Below the pieces are notes generated by a model. The model saw only the letters and a program-made list of their open reading frames with translations, did not search any database and was not told the DNA's origin. 64,000 bases of DNA, taken from Trachythela sp. YZ-2020 (lineage: Eukaryota; Cnidaria; Anthozoa; Malacalcyonacea; Clavulariidae). Where the stretch lies: positions 992,001 to 1,056,000 of the forward strand of contig JADLSH010000112.1 of NCBI GenBank assembly GCA_016169945.1, read 5' to 3'. The first letter of the stretch is position 1. Each line of letters opens with the position of its first letter. This document shows, one piece after another, positions 48,100 through 58,679 of the stretch. A program made the position numbers and the translations under genes.

Positions 48100-49218
48100 A
48101 TAGGTCCATGACCATAGGTTGCCTTGCACTCATTATAGGCCAGCGGTGCCTTGGAAGCTTGTGGGTCGAATCACATTTGATGTAGAGGTCTGCAACTCCG
48201 GCTACAATCCGATCTGCTTGAATCACTGTGGGCATCAGCCAGTCGATCTTGGTTCTGAGTGAAGTAAACAATGATTAATGTTCCAGTTTTTAACTCCTTC
48301 AGAACTGCATGGCAATTAACTTAACATTACTTACTAACAACTGCACTTTAAAATTTGTGGATATGGATCGTTTCAAATAGAGAAAATACAAAAGAATAGC
48401 AACTAAAGTTATACCGTAAAGCCAATGTACTGTTATCCTGGCCACCTTCCATGGACTGAGATTTCATTACCAAATACAAGGACTCAACAATTGACTAGGT
48501 GTTTCCGAGTGCTAACGCAATGTCTCTTGCTATGTTCATCTCAGCACCAACCTCAGAAAAACATAAAATGATCAATAAAGACAAAAACTCATAAAATTGT
48601 ATTGAATATACATGTTGTTATTCAAGTCCTAAAACAAAGATACAATACAAATCTTTACATGCACCCTCAGTGAGTGTACCTGTTAGACTTCACCTTAATG
48701 AACAAAACCAGAAATTTGTCATCCATCGAAAATGTTGCATTGTAAAGATTCTGAAAGTAATAGGATTTCTCAAAATAGGATGACTGGATGTGCTGGAAGT
48801 CCATAAGCTTTATTAGGTGTCTCACCTCATATTCAAGACTGTTCTCCAGCACCTTTTATGAAATAGGAAAGGAAGGTTACATTTTGGCAAAGGTCACATC
48901 AATTACTGTATGTACACAAAAATTTAAGGCAGCAATTCAGTGCAAGATGTACCAATACCATCAAGTCAGTAATGGTATGTTTTTTAGCAAACAAATACAA
49001 AAGACTAGTCTGGTCTATTTGCATTGTTTCGATCCCACGAAACCAAGAATGTTAATCATCTAGAAAGAACTTGCACATGTTGTGGTGTCCACAGTATAAT
49101 CTTTAAGGTGTTCTTCAGCTTGGTTAACACCTCATCACTATAATACACTTTTTACTTTTAAATCTGTAAAGTGAGTTTTGGCCAGCTCTTTTACATGAGT
49201 TAAGGAGCAAACATAAGT
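48100..49218. other. No convincing gene
   Basis: Short minus-strand frames (for example 48,667-48,852, with LEYEVRHLIKLMDFQHIQ) might be exons downstream of the ZNF862-like gene, but I cannot align them to a family. Confidence 0.3.
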
Positions 49219-50686
49219 TTAAATTGTTTTTAATTCTTTTTTGCCATGTTCAACAAAGTCATCTTCATGTGTCAGGGACGGGTAACCACAGGCATTGCGC
49301 TTGCCAACTAGGAGATTGATAAGTGTGTCAATGTCTATACAGATAAGGACATGTTGCAGGCTTGACAAGCATCTGTCATGGCAACTTTGCAAAGAGGAAG
49401 ACAGATCTTCTTGAACGTCGTGCAGTTGTAGCATTTTCCGTGTCAGAATTTCAGACCTTTCCTCGCCGGTGACATGGTGCCGCCTTTAACTAATTCCTGG
49501 CCATGAAATTTGAATTTCTTAATGTTGTCAATGTTAGACTTCAGATTAACGCAGGTCTCTGGGTGATTACTGATCGATAGCTTGCCAAGGTTCTTCAAAC
49601 CAACATTAACTTTTGGAAACCACACTGCCGCTTTCCAGACAGGAACTTGAATGCCTTGTAAATCAACTAGATAGGTTATGACTGGAGTCATAACAGCAAC
49701 GCAACCACATAGGTCAGCGAGGAAATCATCCTCCTCCTGGTGTAACTCGGCGTATGTCGCCATATAGATGTGGATTGATGAAAGTAATTTCCTAAACTCA
49801 TAGAAAACCGAGTTGAGGTCTGACTTGTTAGATGAAGTGTACTTCGCATTTCGTCCACTTTCCTCCTTGCTGCAGCAAGTTGTTTTCTCCCTGCAAGTTG
49901 TTTTCCCTCTTTGCTTCGACCTGCATAACGATTAATATCAAAAGTTATTTGCATGGCCATGGTATAATCATATGCATGCTTGTTTAAAATACAGTATAGA
50001 AACCTTCAGATGCATTATAATCAAACAAAGAAAAGAATACTTTTAGGTATTTAGAAATATAATGTTGAAAGTCATACTTATCAGTCACTTCATGAACTCC
50101 TTTGACTCCCCAACTTTTCTCTTGATCACATCTTCTATGCCCCGATTTGTCCAGTGAGGAGGGTCCCATACTACATCCACAAATTCAGACTCTGGCTTCT
50201 TGAGAAGGCTATTAATTTTGTAGCGAACCCCTTGGCTTGGTATTGCCCATCAAGGACACTTCCCTGCCACAAATTTCCCAGCGTGTCTGCCAGTTTGGGA
50301 TAAGCCTTTTTGATTGTATCAAACATAGTTTCTGCCAGCTCTGGAGCACATGCTCCAGTTATGCCTTCAGACTGGCCTTCATCAGCACCATGGTACACTG
50401 CGGGTGCTTGAACTGCGATTGCTGTTTTAATCCCCTGCACCATTGTGGTAATGACGACTCCCTGGTTGGTGACGCGGTCAACTGTAGATTTGTCAGCCAG
50501 CCCACAGAAATGAGGTGGTAATAAGGTATGCTGAAGGGGAGTTAGGAGGTATTCCTCGATTTGCTTGTCAAAATATATCTCTGTTGCACTCAGAAACTTA
50601 TTAAATTGTTTCCGACTATGGCCAATGTCTCCCATGTCAGAACCAGTGGAAATGTGTGCTGTATTTCGAAATGGGTAGCAGCACAT
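49219..50686 (-). pseudogene. ZNF862-like (hAT-related) gene, frameshifted
   Basis: The 5' part (50,686-50,215) has KQFNKFLSATEIYFDKQIEE, LPPHFCGLADKSTVDRVTNQ and GQYQAKG, matching the RNase-H-like region of zinc-finger-862-like proteins, a hAT-derived family multicopy in marine invertebrates. A 1-nt shift in a G run near 50,215 moves the frame; VVWDPPHWTNRGIEDVIKRK follows. After an intron-like gap, 49,860-49,440 has SVFYEFRKLLSSIHIYMATY, DDFLADLCGCVAVMTPVITY and VPVWKAAVWFPKV, typical of the later helical region. A further shift near 49,470 leads into KMLQLHDVQEDLSSSLQSC (49,434-49,219). Two frame breaks suggest a pseudogene, unless they are assembly errors. The SINE at 50.85 kb lies just upstream. 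Confidence 0.6.
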
Positions 50687-50849
50687 TTAGATTTAACAAC
50701 ACAAAGTGCGACCCTGACGTGCATAACGTTGATGCCTCTTTTCTCTTCTCTATTTTTCACGTGTTTAGCCTACAACAATCGATAAAGATTAATGAAATAA
50801 TCTAACACACTCACTGTATATATTTCCATTAATCTACAGTGAATGTTTA

Positions 50850-51176
50850 CATGTTCACCTCTGATATCGTGTGTTCGAGTCCTGTTGGGGATGACTTTGA
50901 TAGCTATGTGAAAAGAGTTAGTCAATGCTCTGCCGAGAGTCGTGGGTACTCCGGTTTCCTCCAACATGGAATGTTGACAGAGTGGGTTGGGTTTAACCCC
51001 TAACTGGCCCTTTTACCGCAGTTGTGCTCCGTGATGGCGAGCATAAGGTGGCTGGCATAAGCACGCCTAGAAAGCCTTCGACTTGGTCACGTTGAGCTGT
51101 GTCCTTCGCAAATTCAGCTTAGCTCTAAGCTGCAAGTAAGGATAATAAGCACACCCCCTTACTTACTTATTTAAAT
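50850..51176 (+). mobile_element. tRNA-derived SINE
   Basis: It contains CACCTCTGATATCGTGTG followed by TTCGAGTCC, an RNA polymerase III B-box, then GGTACTCCGGTTTCCTCCAA, a core found in several invertebrate SINEs. The A-box side is degenerate or 5'-truncated. The tail is a short repeat (CTTACTTACTTA). No target duplication established. Confidence 0.6.
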
Positions 51177-51440
51177 TTAACAGGACATAGACATTCTTAT
51201 TGCAAATTTCTTCCTTAAGTGCTTCCAGATGTGTCTTTGCATAGTCCCCAACACAGCTAATGTGGTTCTTTATTCTACCTTTAAGGCGATACCAATAATC
51301 ATTTTTGCCTTCGACGATTCTATTGACATTTCCAGCTTCCAGAAACAAAACAGTAGATATATTACTACCACAAAACGAGATATATTTAAAAACAAGAACA
51401 TACTTTATTATATGGGTTGCGAACGCTTGTCCGTCATCAT
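51177..51440 (-). CDS. Possible upstream exon
   Basis: The minus frame reads AGNVNRIVEGKNDYWYRLKG then SCVGDYAKTHLEALKEEICN after a TTCTGGAAG acceptor-like site. It looks protein-like, and could belong to the ZNF862-like gene on the other side of the SINE. No domain recognised. Confidence 0.2.
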
Positions 51441-51499
51441 CAACCAACAATGGGTCACATTTTGTCAAAATACCATCTCAAGTGCAAAGGTAGTCTAAG

Positions 51500-52240
51500 C
51501 AAGTTTGACACCTATCGCAACTTTTTTGGCCAAACTGACCAGCAAAGATCTGTCTGATACTTGGTACTTTTTCTCCAGTCCAATTGACTGTTTTTATCTG
51601 TGGACAGTTCTTTCACTATTGCGGAGAAGTCAGGATAAGTAGGGGACTTTGGCTGCTCAATTTTTGTGGAAACTTCTTTAGCATTTCTATTACTGTATCC
51701 ACCTTTGATTCTAGATAATAATCATCTGATATTTGGAGTGTGTTTCAGTTGTCTGGTGTTCATCTGCGGACTCTAGCAGATTTTCTGTTGGGATTTCATC
51801 TTCGGGTGACAAGCTGCTTGCACCAGCAGATTGGTTTGCGGTTGCCTGATCATATTTCTTTCCCTTTTCAACTGTTTTCATATCACATGCTATTCTAGAA
51901 CAATTATGAGTTTCTTTTGCCTCTGGGGCATTTATACATACAAACTAAATGTGACTTTTTTCAGCATCCATAATGGCACAGTGAACTGTGTGGCACATTT
52001 TTGTTTGCTTATCACTACGACATAAGTAGAACGTAAACTGAGACATTGTTTGATCAGCACTAGAAATAAGGTAAACTGATTTAGTTACAAGTTGCAATAA
52101 ATTCTGAACCATTGCCTATTAGTATTGGAGTAAATTATACAGTTGCTATTTCAGTTGTATTTTGCTACTGAGTATTTTTCTATTTTACAGGTATATAACT
52201 GTCATTTAGACTTACTTGAAACAAGTTAGGCAGATGCATG
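51500..52240. other. Intergenic, no gene seen
   Basis: AT-rich, short ORFs only. Confidence 0.35.
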
Positions 52241-52256
52241 GCTCTCTTGACGGTGC

Positions 52257-52335
52257 ACATTTGCTGCTCTTGGTGCTGCTTTTGGTGCTGCTTTTGGTGC
52301 TGCTTTTGGTGCTGCTTTTGGTGCTGCTTTTTTTA
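52257..52335. repeat. 12-bp tandem repeat
   Basis: About six units of TTTTGGTGCTGC, encoding LLLV repeats in one frame. Probably simple slippage. Confidence 0.9.
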
Positions 52336-52539
52336 GATTCAAATAGCAGTGGTGATAAGGACCTTTTTCAATTAGATATGCTTTTATCAAGAAAAGATAG
52401 CATATTGCTTTGCCTTTTTACTTGTTTACTATAGTAACACTGTTTATTTGCAGGCAATTGGTCATCTGTGACATTTGGTTTTGCACTAACTGCACCTGTA
52501 CCTACTGCATCCTTTGCTACTGTGAATTAATCGTAATGT

Positions 52540-54160
52540 CCTAGGTGGAGTCAGTATAGATCATTGTGATATAACTTTTACTCCACACGTGTGTTCAGCT
52601 GAGCACACTGCGTCGGTTATAAAACACTTTTTAAACCCAGACTTTCCGACGGTGAGATAATGAAAAATTTCCTGGCAGTCGGATTTTAATTGCGGGCCTT
52701 CATGTGATAATCTTCATGCTTCAGATGAATTCAAAGAATAACTGCCACCTGGGAATAGAGTGGGAGCTATCCCACTGTCAATCAGTGGCAGACACTTAGG
52801 TTGCCAACATATAACCACCCTTTTGTAACTGCAATTCTCAGTTCTTAAAACCTTGTTGGCCTTGTTGCAAATTTACTTTAATTATTGACCATCAAGACCT
52901 TTGTGATTGTAAAACATTAATACAGCTTTGTCACACAGTTGAGTCAGCTATCATCCAAAGGCTTTGAGGAATTATTGGTAATCCCCCCCCCCCCAAATGC
53001 CCACCACTGCTGTGAATATTACATAAAATTTTAAGACAACCGTTGGATCAAAATTTTTGACCCTAGAAGAGTCTGTCAGAGATGCTGCTGACATTTACCT
53101 CTCCTTGAAATATCCTCTTGTAACATTTGTTAACAACACACCATGTACGTTCTCCAGACACCTTGACCTTAGAGTCCCAAATATTACAGGCATGTTATGG
53201 CAAAACAATACTGGCTGTTTTGAAACACCAAGTCTAGATAAAAGTCCACAAAAGGTAACATGTAACATTTTGTAACATAAAACCCATTTCTACTTCTTTT
53301 TGGATTTTGATCCCATTTAAATCTATATTGTTTAAAGAACATATTAGGATCTGAATTCCAATTAATAATAGGTCATAATGCAGATATTTATTCTTTGTAT
53401 TATCTTCACATTAAAGGTCCGTATCCTGTCTCTCGTTCCTCTGGAGTTCCTCTGGAAAGTTGGAATTCCAGAGGAACGAGAGACGGGATACTGACCTTTA
53501 ATGGTTTAAGCAATTAGACCATCAATTACATGCTTGGGAACATTCAGTAAGTGAAAGCACGAGATGCTACGTCGTGGGTGACAGATTTCATTCCTCTACC
53601 AACCCTCATAAATCCATATTATGCAAGTTTCACAATTTAAATCTGTGAGCAAAATAGTTCCATGAAAACAAGCTACCAAGAAAGTGAGAATAACAGAAAG
53701 AAGTTTCTGCGGATAAGAAGTGCCACGATGCAAAAGTTCTTAGTACACTCCCACTACAATTATTTAATGGACATTGCCAAAATGAAAATATATTTGCAAG
53801 TTTGATGATTAGGACAGTGTCCACTCGTAAATATGACGAGCGTCTAATTTGTGGTGCATATAATAAGTTGGGAATTTGTAAAAAATAAAGGTTATAATAC
53901 AGTATGTGTATGCAAATTGTGATTTGTTCATGTCTTGATAGACTATTGGCACGCATGTGGATGGCTAAGAAGGAAAAGAACGCATACACCGCAAGTGCAA
54001 GGCTTACAACTTTTTTTCCGGCTGCCAGGAAATTTTTAATTATCTCACCGTCGGAAAGTCTGGGTTTAAAAAGTGTTTTATAACCGACGCAGTGTGCTCA
54101 GCTGAACACACGTGTGGAGTAAAAGTTATATCACAATGATCTATACTGACTCCACCTAGG
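52540..54160. mobile_element. 1.62-kb DNA element with ~150-bp TIRs
   Basis: The left end (CCTAGGTGGAGTCAGTATAG, 52,540-52,690) is almost perfectly inverted at 54,012-54,160 (CTATACTGACTCCACCTAGG). Both arms contain ACTCCACACGTGTGTTCAGC and CCCAGACTTTCCGACGGTGA or the inverse. High arm identity suggests recent activity. I see no unambiguous target duplication and no transposase. One ORF (53,057-53,275, with SRHLDLRVPNITGMLWQNN) looks protein-like but unplaced. Confidence 0.8.
53411..53501. repeat. Near-perfect 35-bp-arm hairpin
   Basis: The arm at 53,411-53,445 (TTAAAGGTCCGTATCCTGTC onward) is inverted at 53,467-53,501, with about 21 bp between them. It lies inside the long-TIR element and may be a tiny nested MITE. 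Confidence 0.85.
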
Positions 54161-55264
54161 AATTTAAAAATGAGCACTTACAGATGATGCCACTGCTTGC
54201 AATTGTTGCACTCTATCCACATTTGAGCTTAATATATTTTATAATCCTAACCTGTATATATAGAGTAAGATATTTTTGACCCATCAATGCTCAACAATTT
54301 TCCCTAAAAATACTATGCAATGACAACACAGTGTGTGGCTGAATGTGTGGACAAGAAACATGGGTAGAATGGCAGATACATGTAGTCTGGTTAACCATCA
54401 ATTTCCAACACCTTTCATTGTCAAAGTAAATAACTTGTTTGATTTTTCTGTGTGGGTATTACCACTGTATTGGTTAGTGACAACTTATGAACAAACACCA
54501 TTGGTATAATACTCATATTACCTAACTGAATTTAAATAGCTAGGACAAGGAATATTTTTGGACATATTGTATGACATGATTTAGCAGACCGTTTTTGATT
54601 TTTGCCTGGGGCTCTTTCGAACAAGGTCCCATGGGTAGGTCAGCCTCGTTACCAAATAGATATCTAGACAAAAGTTGAAAACCAAGTGAAGTGCAAAAAA
54701 CCTTTGAAGTTTACACTTGATGGAGAGTACATTTTAATTTTCTGAGTCACTTTTAACCCTTTAATTACAATGTGCCCTGTTTAATTTATTATCCTAACCT
54801 TCTTATGATGCAAGGCATGCTTTATAAAACCTAAAATTGAAACTCTGGAATTCAACAGAACTAAAGCTCATGTGATGCTCTAATAGAAGGGTGCCCTTAA
54901 GATAAGTGCCCCCCCCCCAACTTGAAGCTGCTTCCTACGCCTACTTGTCAAGAGAAGCATTATGCACTTTTAATGGGTTACCTTTAATATTCCTTTACAT
55001 TGCACTCCCTTGCAGCTTTCGAGTTTGTTTAATTTTACCCGGATTTAATATACCCTTGTGGCATAAAATTTTAACTTGGCAAGTGGCAATGCACCCTATT
55101 TTGCAGACAATACTATTTATTAACAGCCAAGGGAAAAGTGTTGCACTTAGCCTATTAACCAAATTAGCACTGCTGTGAAGTCAGCAAGAATGATGATTTA
55201 CAATGTTTGTGACTTATGTTATGGAATACCATAGCTGTTTTAGGTGGTCATCTTTTATTACATG
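54161..55264. other. Intergenic, no gene seen
   Basis: AT-rich, with a C8 homopolymer near 54,909. Short frames only. Confidence 0.35.
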
Positions 55265-55545
55265 GTGACCATTCATAAATATATGCAGTGCGAACGTCAT
55301 TATATGCTGTTAATTTGCCATTATATTCGGTCAATTCGCCATTATATGTGGTGCAAACTTCATCATATGCTGTCAATTTGCCATTATATACGGTTCAAAC
55401 TTCATTATATGCAACTTCGTTATATGCAAACTTCATTATGTGCAAACTTCGTTATATGCAACTTTGTTATGTGCAAACTTCGTTATATGCAACTTTGTTA
55501 TGTACAAACTTTATGTGCAAACTTCGTTATGTACAAAATAATATA
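55265..55545. repeat. Degenerate ~18-bp tandem repeat
   Basis: Repeated CAAACTTCGTTATATG / CAATTTGCCATTATATG words of about 15-20 bp. The spurious ORFs here read YMQ.., a product of the repeat. Confidence 0.8.
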
Positions 55546-55839
55546 ATGCGTTTTTTTACTTATATTTGCCTGCAAATCGGACTATCAATAATACAAAATG
55601 GATCCGAATTTTCAATCTCAAATGAAGAATATTTTAGAGAAACTTGGCCTCGGTTCACTGACCTAACGATTCTCAAACCAAAAGGTCATGCCTGATATCG
55701 TTTATATGCTGTCTTTATATGAATTCCGTGAATTGGGAGTGAATACATCGAGTGACATTATGGCTTTACAAATGGAATGCACAAAATATGGCTTTGTGAA
55801 ACCAGTAAAAACGTGAACAGATGGAGACTACTTGATGGT

Positions 55840-56090
55840 TATCTCCGACTCATCATTATCTTGTGTAATAATTACAGTACTGACATTGTTTACAATGACT
55901 TCATTACTCAGTTGGTGTTGCTGCAATGTATCATAACCAGTTTGAATACCATGACCATCATTTGCTTCTGATTCATAATTTGAGTCAAATAGTCCTGCTG
56001 TGCATGTATATAAATGATTTCTTAATTCGTGCATAAGGAATTCGTCTAGGCACCCATTACATGTCTGCTTTGTAGTATTCCAACCCATTT
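55840..56090 (-). CDS. Possible exon with a zinc-binding motif
   Basis: After an ACTACAAAG acceptor-like site the minus frame reads TCNGCLDEFLMHELRNHLYT then C, a C-x2-C...H-x3-H/C-like finger, followed by an acidic, Asn-rich stretch ending DNDESEITIK. Similar single fingers occur in cnidarian HECT-like and transposon-derived genes. Assignment is open. Confidence 0.3.
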
Positions 56091-56371
56091 GATGCTTGAT
56101 TGACTTGTATTTAAAAGGATTTAAACACTCACATTTTATTAAACATAAAATACTAAAATACAGCCATGTTGGAATCCCCCTATCCCATACTACCTTGCGA
56201 TCCTTTACATTGCACTTCCACTTTATATGCATCTATAAACACTACACCCTTCCTTTCTCGACTAAAGACTATAAATGTTCAATAAACGTTCAACTTCTAA
56301 ACTTTAACATAAACCAATATCAATGTTAGATCTGTTTAACAGTTATTCTGTTCCAAAACTTATGTACAAAG

Positions 56372-56780
56372 TTATTTTGCCTTCTCCATGACATAATCGT
56401 TAAACGTATTAGGTAACCTAGTAACACATTTTGGTCTGACATGTTCTATGACAGTGTCCAAAGGTTTTTCACCTAAATCCTTGCGTACTTGCTCACTATC
56501 ACTTGGCAAATCCACAGTTATTGGTGAATCCAACTCCTCTGGTGGATTAAACGGTTTCACAAATGAACTGTCCCTCCGGTATACTTCTCCACCCTTTGAT
56601 TTAAGCATAACTTCGTGTCCCTCTTTCGTCACTACTGTATACGGTTCTTTCTCGTAATTAGTAGCCAACTTTCCGGTTGTTTTGGTATTCTTTAACAAAA
56701 CTTGATCACCAGGCACTACTGGATTAGTAGAGGCTCTGTTCTTTTCATCACTGTAAGCTTTCTGTGTAGCTCAAATATTA
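56372..56780 (-). pseudogene. Ty3/gypsy integrase C-terminal fragment
   Basis: The minus frame reads NPVVPGDQVLLKNTKTTGKL then PYTVVTKEGHEVMLKSKGGE and RRDSSFVKPF, the C-terminal domain after a gypsy integrase core. No core, LTR or other part of the element is visible nearby, so it is an isolated fragment. Confidence 0.65.
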
Positions 56781-56839
56781 ACTTGCGGCGTGCTGCGATA
56801 TGCTAAGAGGAATGTTCTTCTTGCCACCTCTTTCCTTCT

Positions 56840-57145
56840 ACACAGCAAAAAATCGTTTTTTATTTTAAGAAATTTTGTCTTAAAATAAGACAAAATTTCT
56901 TGGGAGAGTAATAAGAAAAAAATTCTTACTGGTGAAATTTTCTTAAGAAACTTTTTCTCAAATTAAGAATTTATTTCTTATTTTCAGGAAATTTTCTCAT
57001 GGCAAAATCTTGCATTCTCCCAAGAAAAAATTCTTAAGAAAATCAAATAAGAAATATTTCTTATATTCTTCAAAACAGAAAATTCTTATTTTAAGAAATT
57101 TAAATCTTTAATTTTCTTAAAATAAAAACGATATTTTTAAATATG
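56840..57145. repeat. AT-rich MITE built from TTAAGAAA words
   Basis: The left end (AAAAAATCG, then TTTTTTATTTTAAGAAA) is inverted at about 57,085-57,145 (TTTCTTAAAATAAAAACGAT). Many internal TTCTTAAG/CTTAAGAA words allow fold-back. No target duplication assigned. Confidence 0.6.
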
Positions 57146-57440
57146 TGAGAAAATTTGTTGTAACAATTGGCATTCATGAAGGAGAAATAATATATATATA
57201 TTGATATGAAATTATTGCATTACAATTACTATTTCCCAAAATATGACATGTGCATGTATAAAGCCTACTGTATAGTGCACACACAGATTTTAGTCGGCTG
57301 ATTTATAGTATGGATGAGTGGCATTATCTGCATTATCCTCGCTCCATTGCACTATTATACTCATTAAACATGCATCTATGTGTGTGTGCATGCTATAGGC
57401 TTAACACCTACAGTACACTCTTATCAAATTGTTAACATAG

Positions 57441-57442
<2 letters not shown>

Positions 57443-57480
<38 letters not shown>
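57443..57480. repeat. (TA)n tract at the left edge of the PLE locus
   Basis: 19 AT dinucleotides abutting the first partial pseudo-LTR unit. Confidence 0.95.
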
Positions 57481-57483
<3 letters not shown>

Positions 57484-57654
57484 CCCAAGACACTTCACGC
57501 ATGTCTGGATGCGCATGTGTCTGAGTATTGTACCACATGCGCTTGGTGAGGGCAAGAGTATGGTGTATAAGTACGAAGTCACTCGCATCTAGACTGGCAA
57601 GCTAAGCTGCACTGACGAGCCGTTGAACGGCGAAACATGCATGTCTGCAGATTT

Positions 57655-57656
<2 letters not shown>
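57481..57656 (+). repeat. Partial PLE pseudo-LTR unit (plus orientation)
   Basis: Reverse complement of the array unit at 62.4-64.0 kb, starting at GGCCCCAAGACACTTCACGC and ending at the hammerhead and TGCAGATTTGACTATA. A truncated unit bounded by (TA)n on both sides. Confidence 0.8.
57607..57650 (+). ncRNA. Hammerhead ribozyme motif (PLE type)
   Basis: Order: CTGCA (stem I), CTGACGA box, stem II GCCG-TTGAA-CGGC, GAAAC box, palindromic stem III ACATGCATGT, GTC, then TGCAG closing stem I. Predicted cleavage after C at 57,645. PLE hammerheads with very short stem III are an established class. A self-complementary stem III would favour an active dimer. Confidence 0.8.

Positions 57657-57699
<43 letters not shown>
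57657..57699. repeat. (TA)n tract between pseudo-LTR and PLE end
   Basis: About 21 AT dinucleotides, then CGTGTAGGTTTAGG. Confidence 0.95.
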
Positions 57700-57700
<1 letters not shown>

Positions 57701-58067
57701 GTGTAGGTTTAGGTCTACGAAACGCAAAGAGTGCTCAACAACATATAGTTAGAGCAAATTATAGATTTTCGCTTACCTCAAAACTTTTCTGCAACAGGCT
57801 GTTTCATCTGTAAAAGAATCATCAGGCAGTTTACAAGTATCGAAAGAAATGGCCGCTTATATACTTCCTGCCGGGCGTGGGGGTGTGTGTGGGAGACAAT
57901 GTGTGCATGCATGGCTTTGTTTGCGTTGTTTACGCGAAATTTGTTACGATGACGACATCGTGAAATTATTTCAGCTCTTTTGTTGAGTAAACAATCCTTG
58001 TTTTTTTCTTTCAAAATACAAAATTTTTCTTCTAAACATAAATTGCATCGTTTTGATCCTCCCATAT
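57700..58067 (-). mobile_element. PLE 3'-end fragment, left arm of palindrome 1
   Basis: The minus strand encodes the end of the PLE polyprotein (GGSKRCNLCLEEKFCILKEK, then CRHRNKFRVNNA) and its 3' region with TTTTGAGGTAAGCG. It is joined head to head, at 58,067, to the inverse copy that follows. Confidence 0.8.
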
Positions 58068-58395
58068 TCAGTATTAATTGGCAAATTTTAAAACATTCTA
58101 TTTCGTATATGGGAGGATCAAAACGATGCAATTTATGTTTAGAAGAAAAATTTTGTATTTTGAAAGAAAAAAACAAGGATTGTTTACTCAACAAAAGAGC
58201 TGAAATAATCGTAACAAATTTCGCGTAAACAACGCAAACAAAGCCATGCATGCACACATTGTCTCCCACACACACCCCCACGCCCCGGCAGGAAGTATAT
58301 AAGCGGCCATTTCTTTCGATACTTGTAAACTGCCTGATGATTCTTTTACAGATGAAACAGCCTGTTGCAGACAAGTTTTGAGGTAAGCGAAAATA
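58068..58395 (+). mobile_element. PLE 3'-end fragment, right arm of palindrome 1
   Basis: Plus-strand copy starting FSINWQILKHSISYMGGSKR. 58,107-58,395 is inverted to 57,768-58,067, with a 39-nt loop. It lacks a short stretch (CACGATGTCGTCA region) present in the left arm, so the arms are not identical. Confidence 0.8.
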
Positions 58396-58406
58396 TATAT
58401 ATATAT

Positions 58407-58661
58407 TGAGCACTCTGGCAAAGCTAATGGGTGTCTACTAGCGATAATGCAAAAGCTCACTTCCCTTGTGGTCGTTTGAGCACTCTGGCTCCATGACACT
58501 TTGCGCATGTCTGGATGCGTTGATGTCACCGTGTTGTACCACATGCGTTGGTGAGAGTAAGCTCATGTGTATAAATACGGTTGACATCTCGTGTATAGAC
58601 GTATACCAAGCTGCACTGACGAGGCGTTGTACGCCGAAACATGCATGTCTGCAGATTGTAC
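58407..58661 (+). repeat. Divergent PLE pseudo-LTR unit
   Basis: It starts GAGCACTCTGG and is related to the right-hand array unit but clearly diverged (for example TGTATAAATACGGTTGACATC where the array has TGTATAAATACGAAGTCAC). It ends in the hammerhead, then (TA)n at 58,662-58,679. Confidence 0.8.
58611..58654 (+). ncRNA. Hammerhead ribozyme, divergent with compensatory change
   Basis: Same core as at 57,607, but stem II is GGCG-TTGTA-CGCC. The second base pair is swapped from C-G to G-C while pairing is kept. Predicted cleavage after C at 58,649. Confidence 0.85.
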
Positions 58662-58679
58662 TATATATATATATATATA

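Noticed and set aside
55244..55695. YMQ-repeat ORFs
   Set aside because: Arise from a degenerate ~18-bp tandem repeat.
57778..58413. 211-codon ORF as one protein
   Set aside because: It runs through both arms of a PLE palindrome, joining antisense of one copy to sense of the other, so the frame is an artefact of the inversion.
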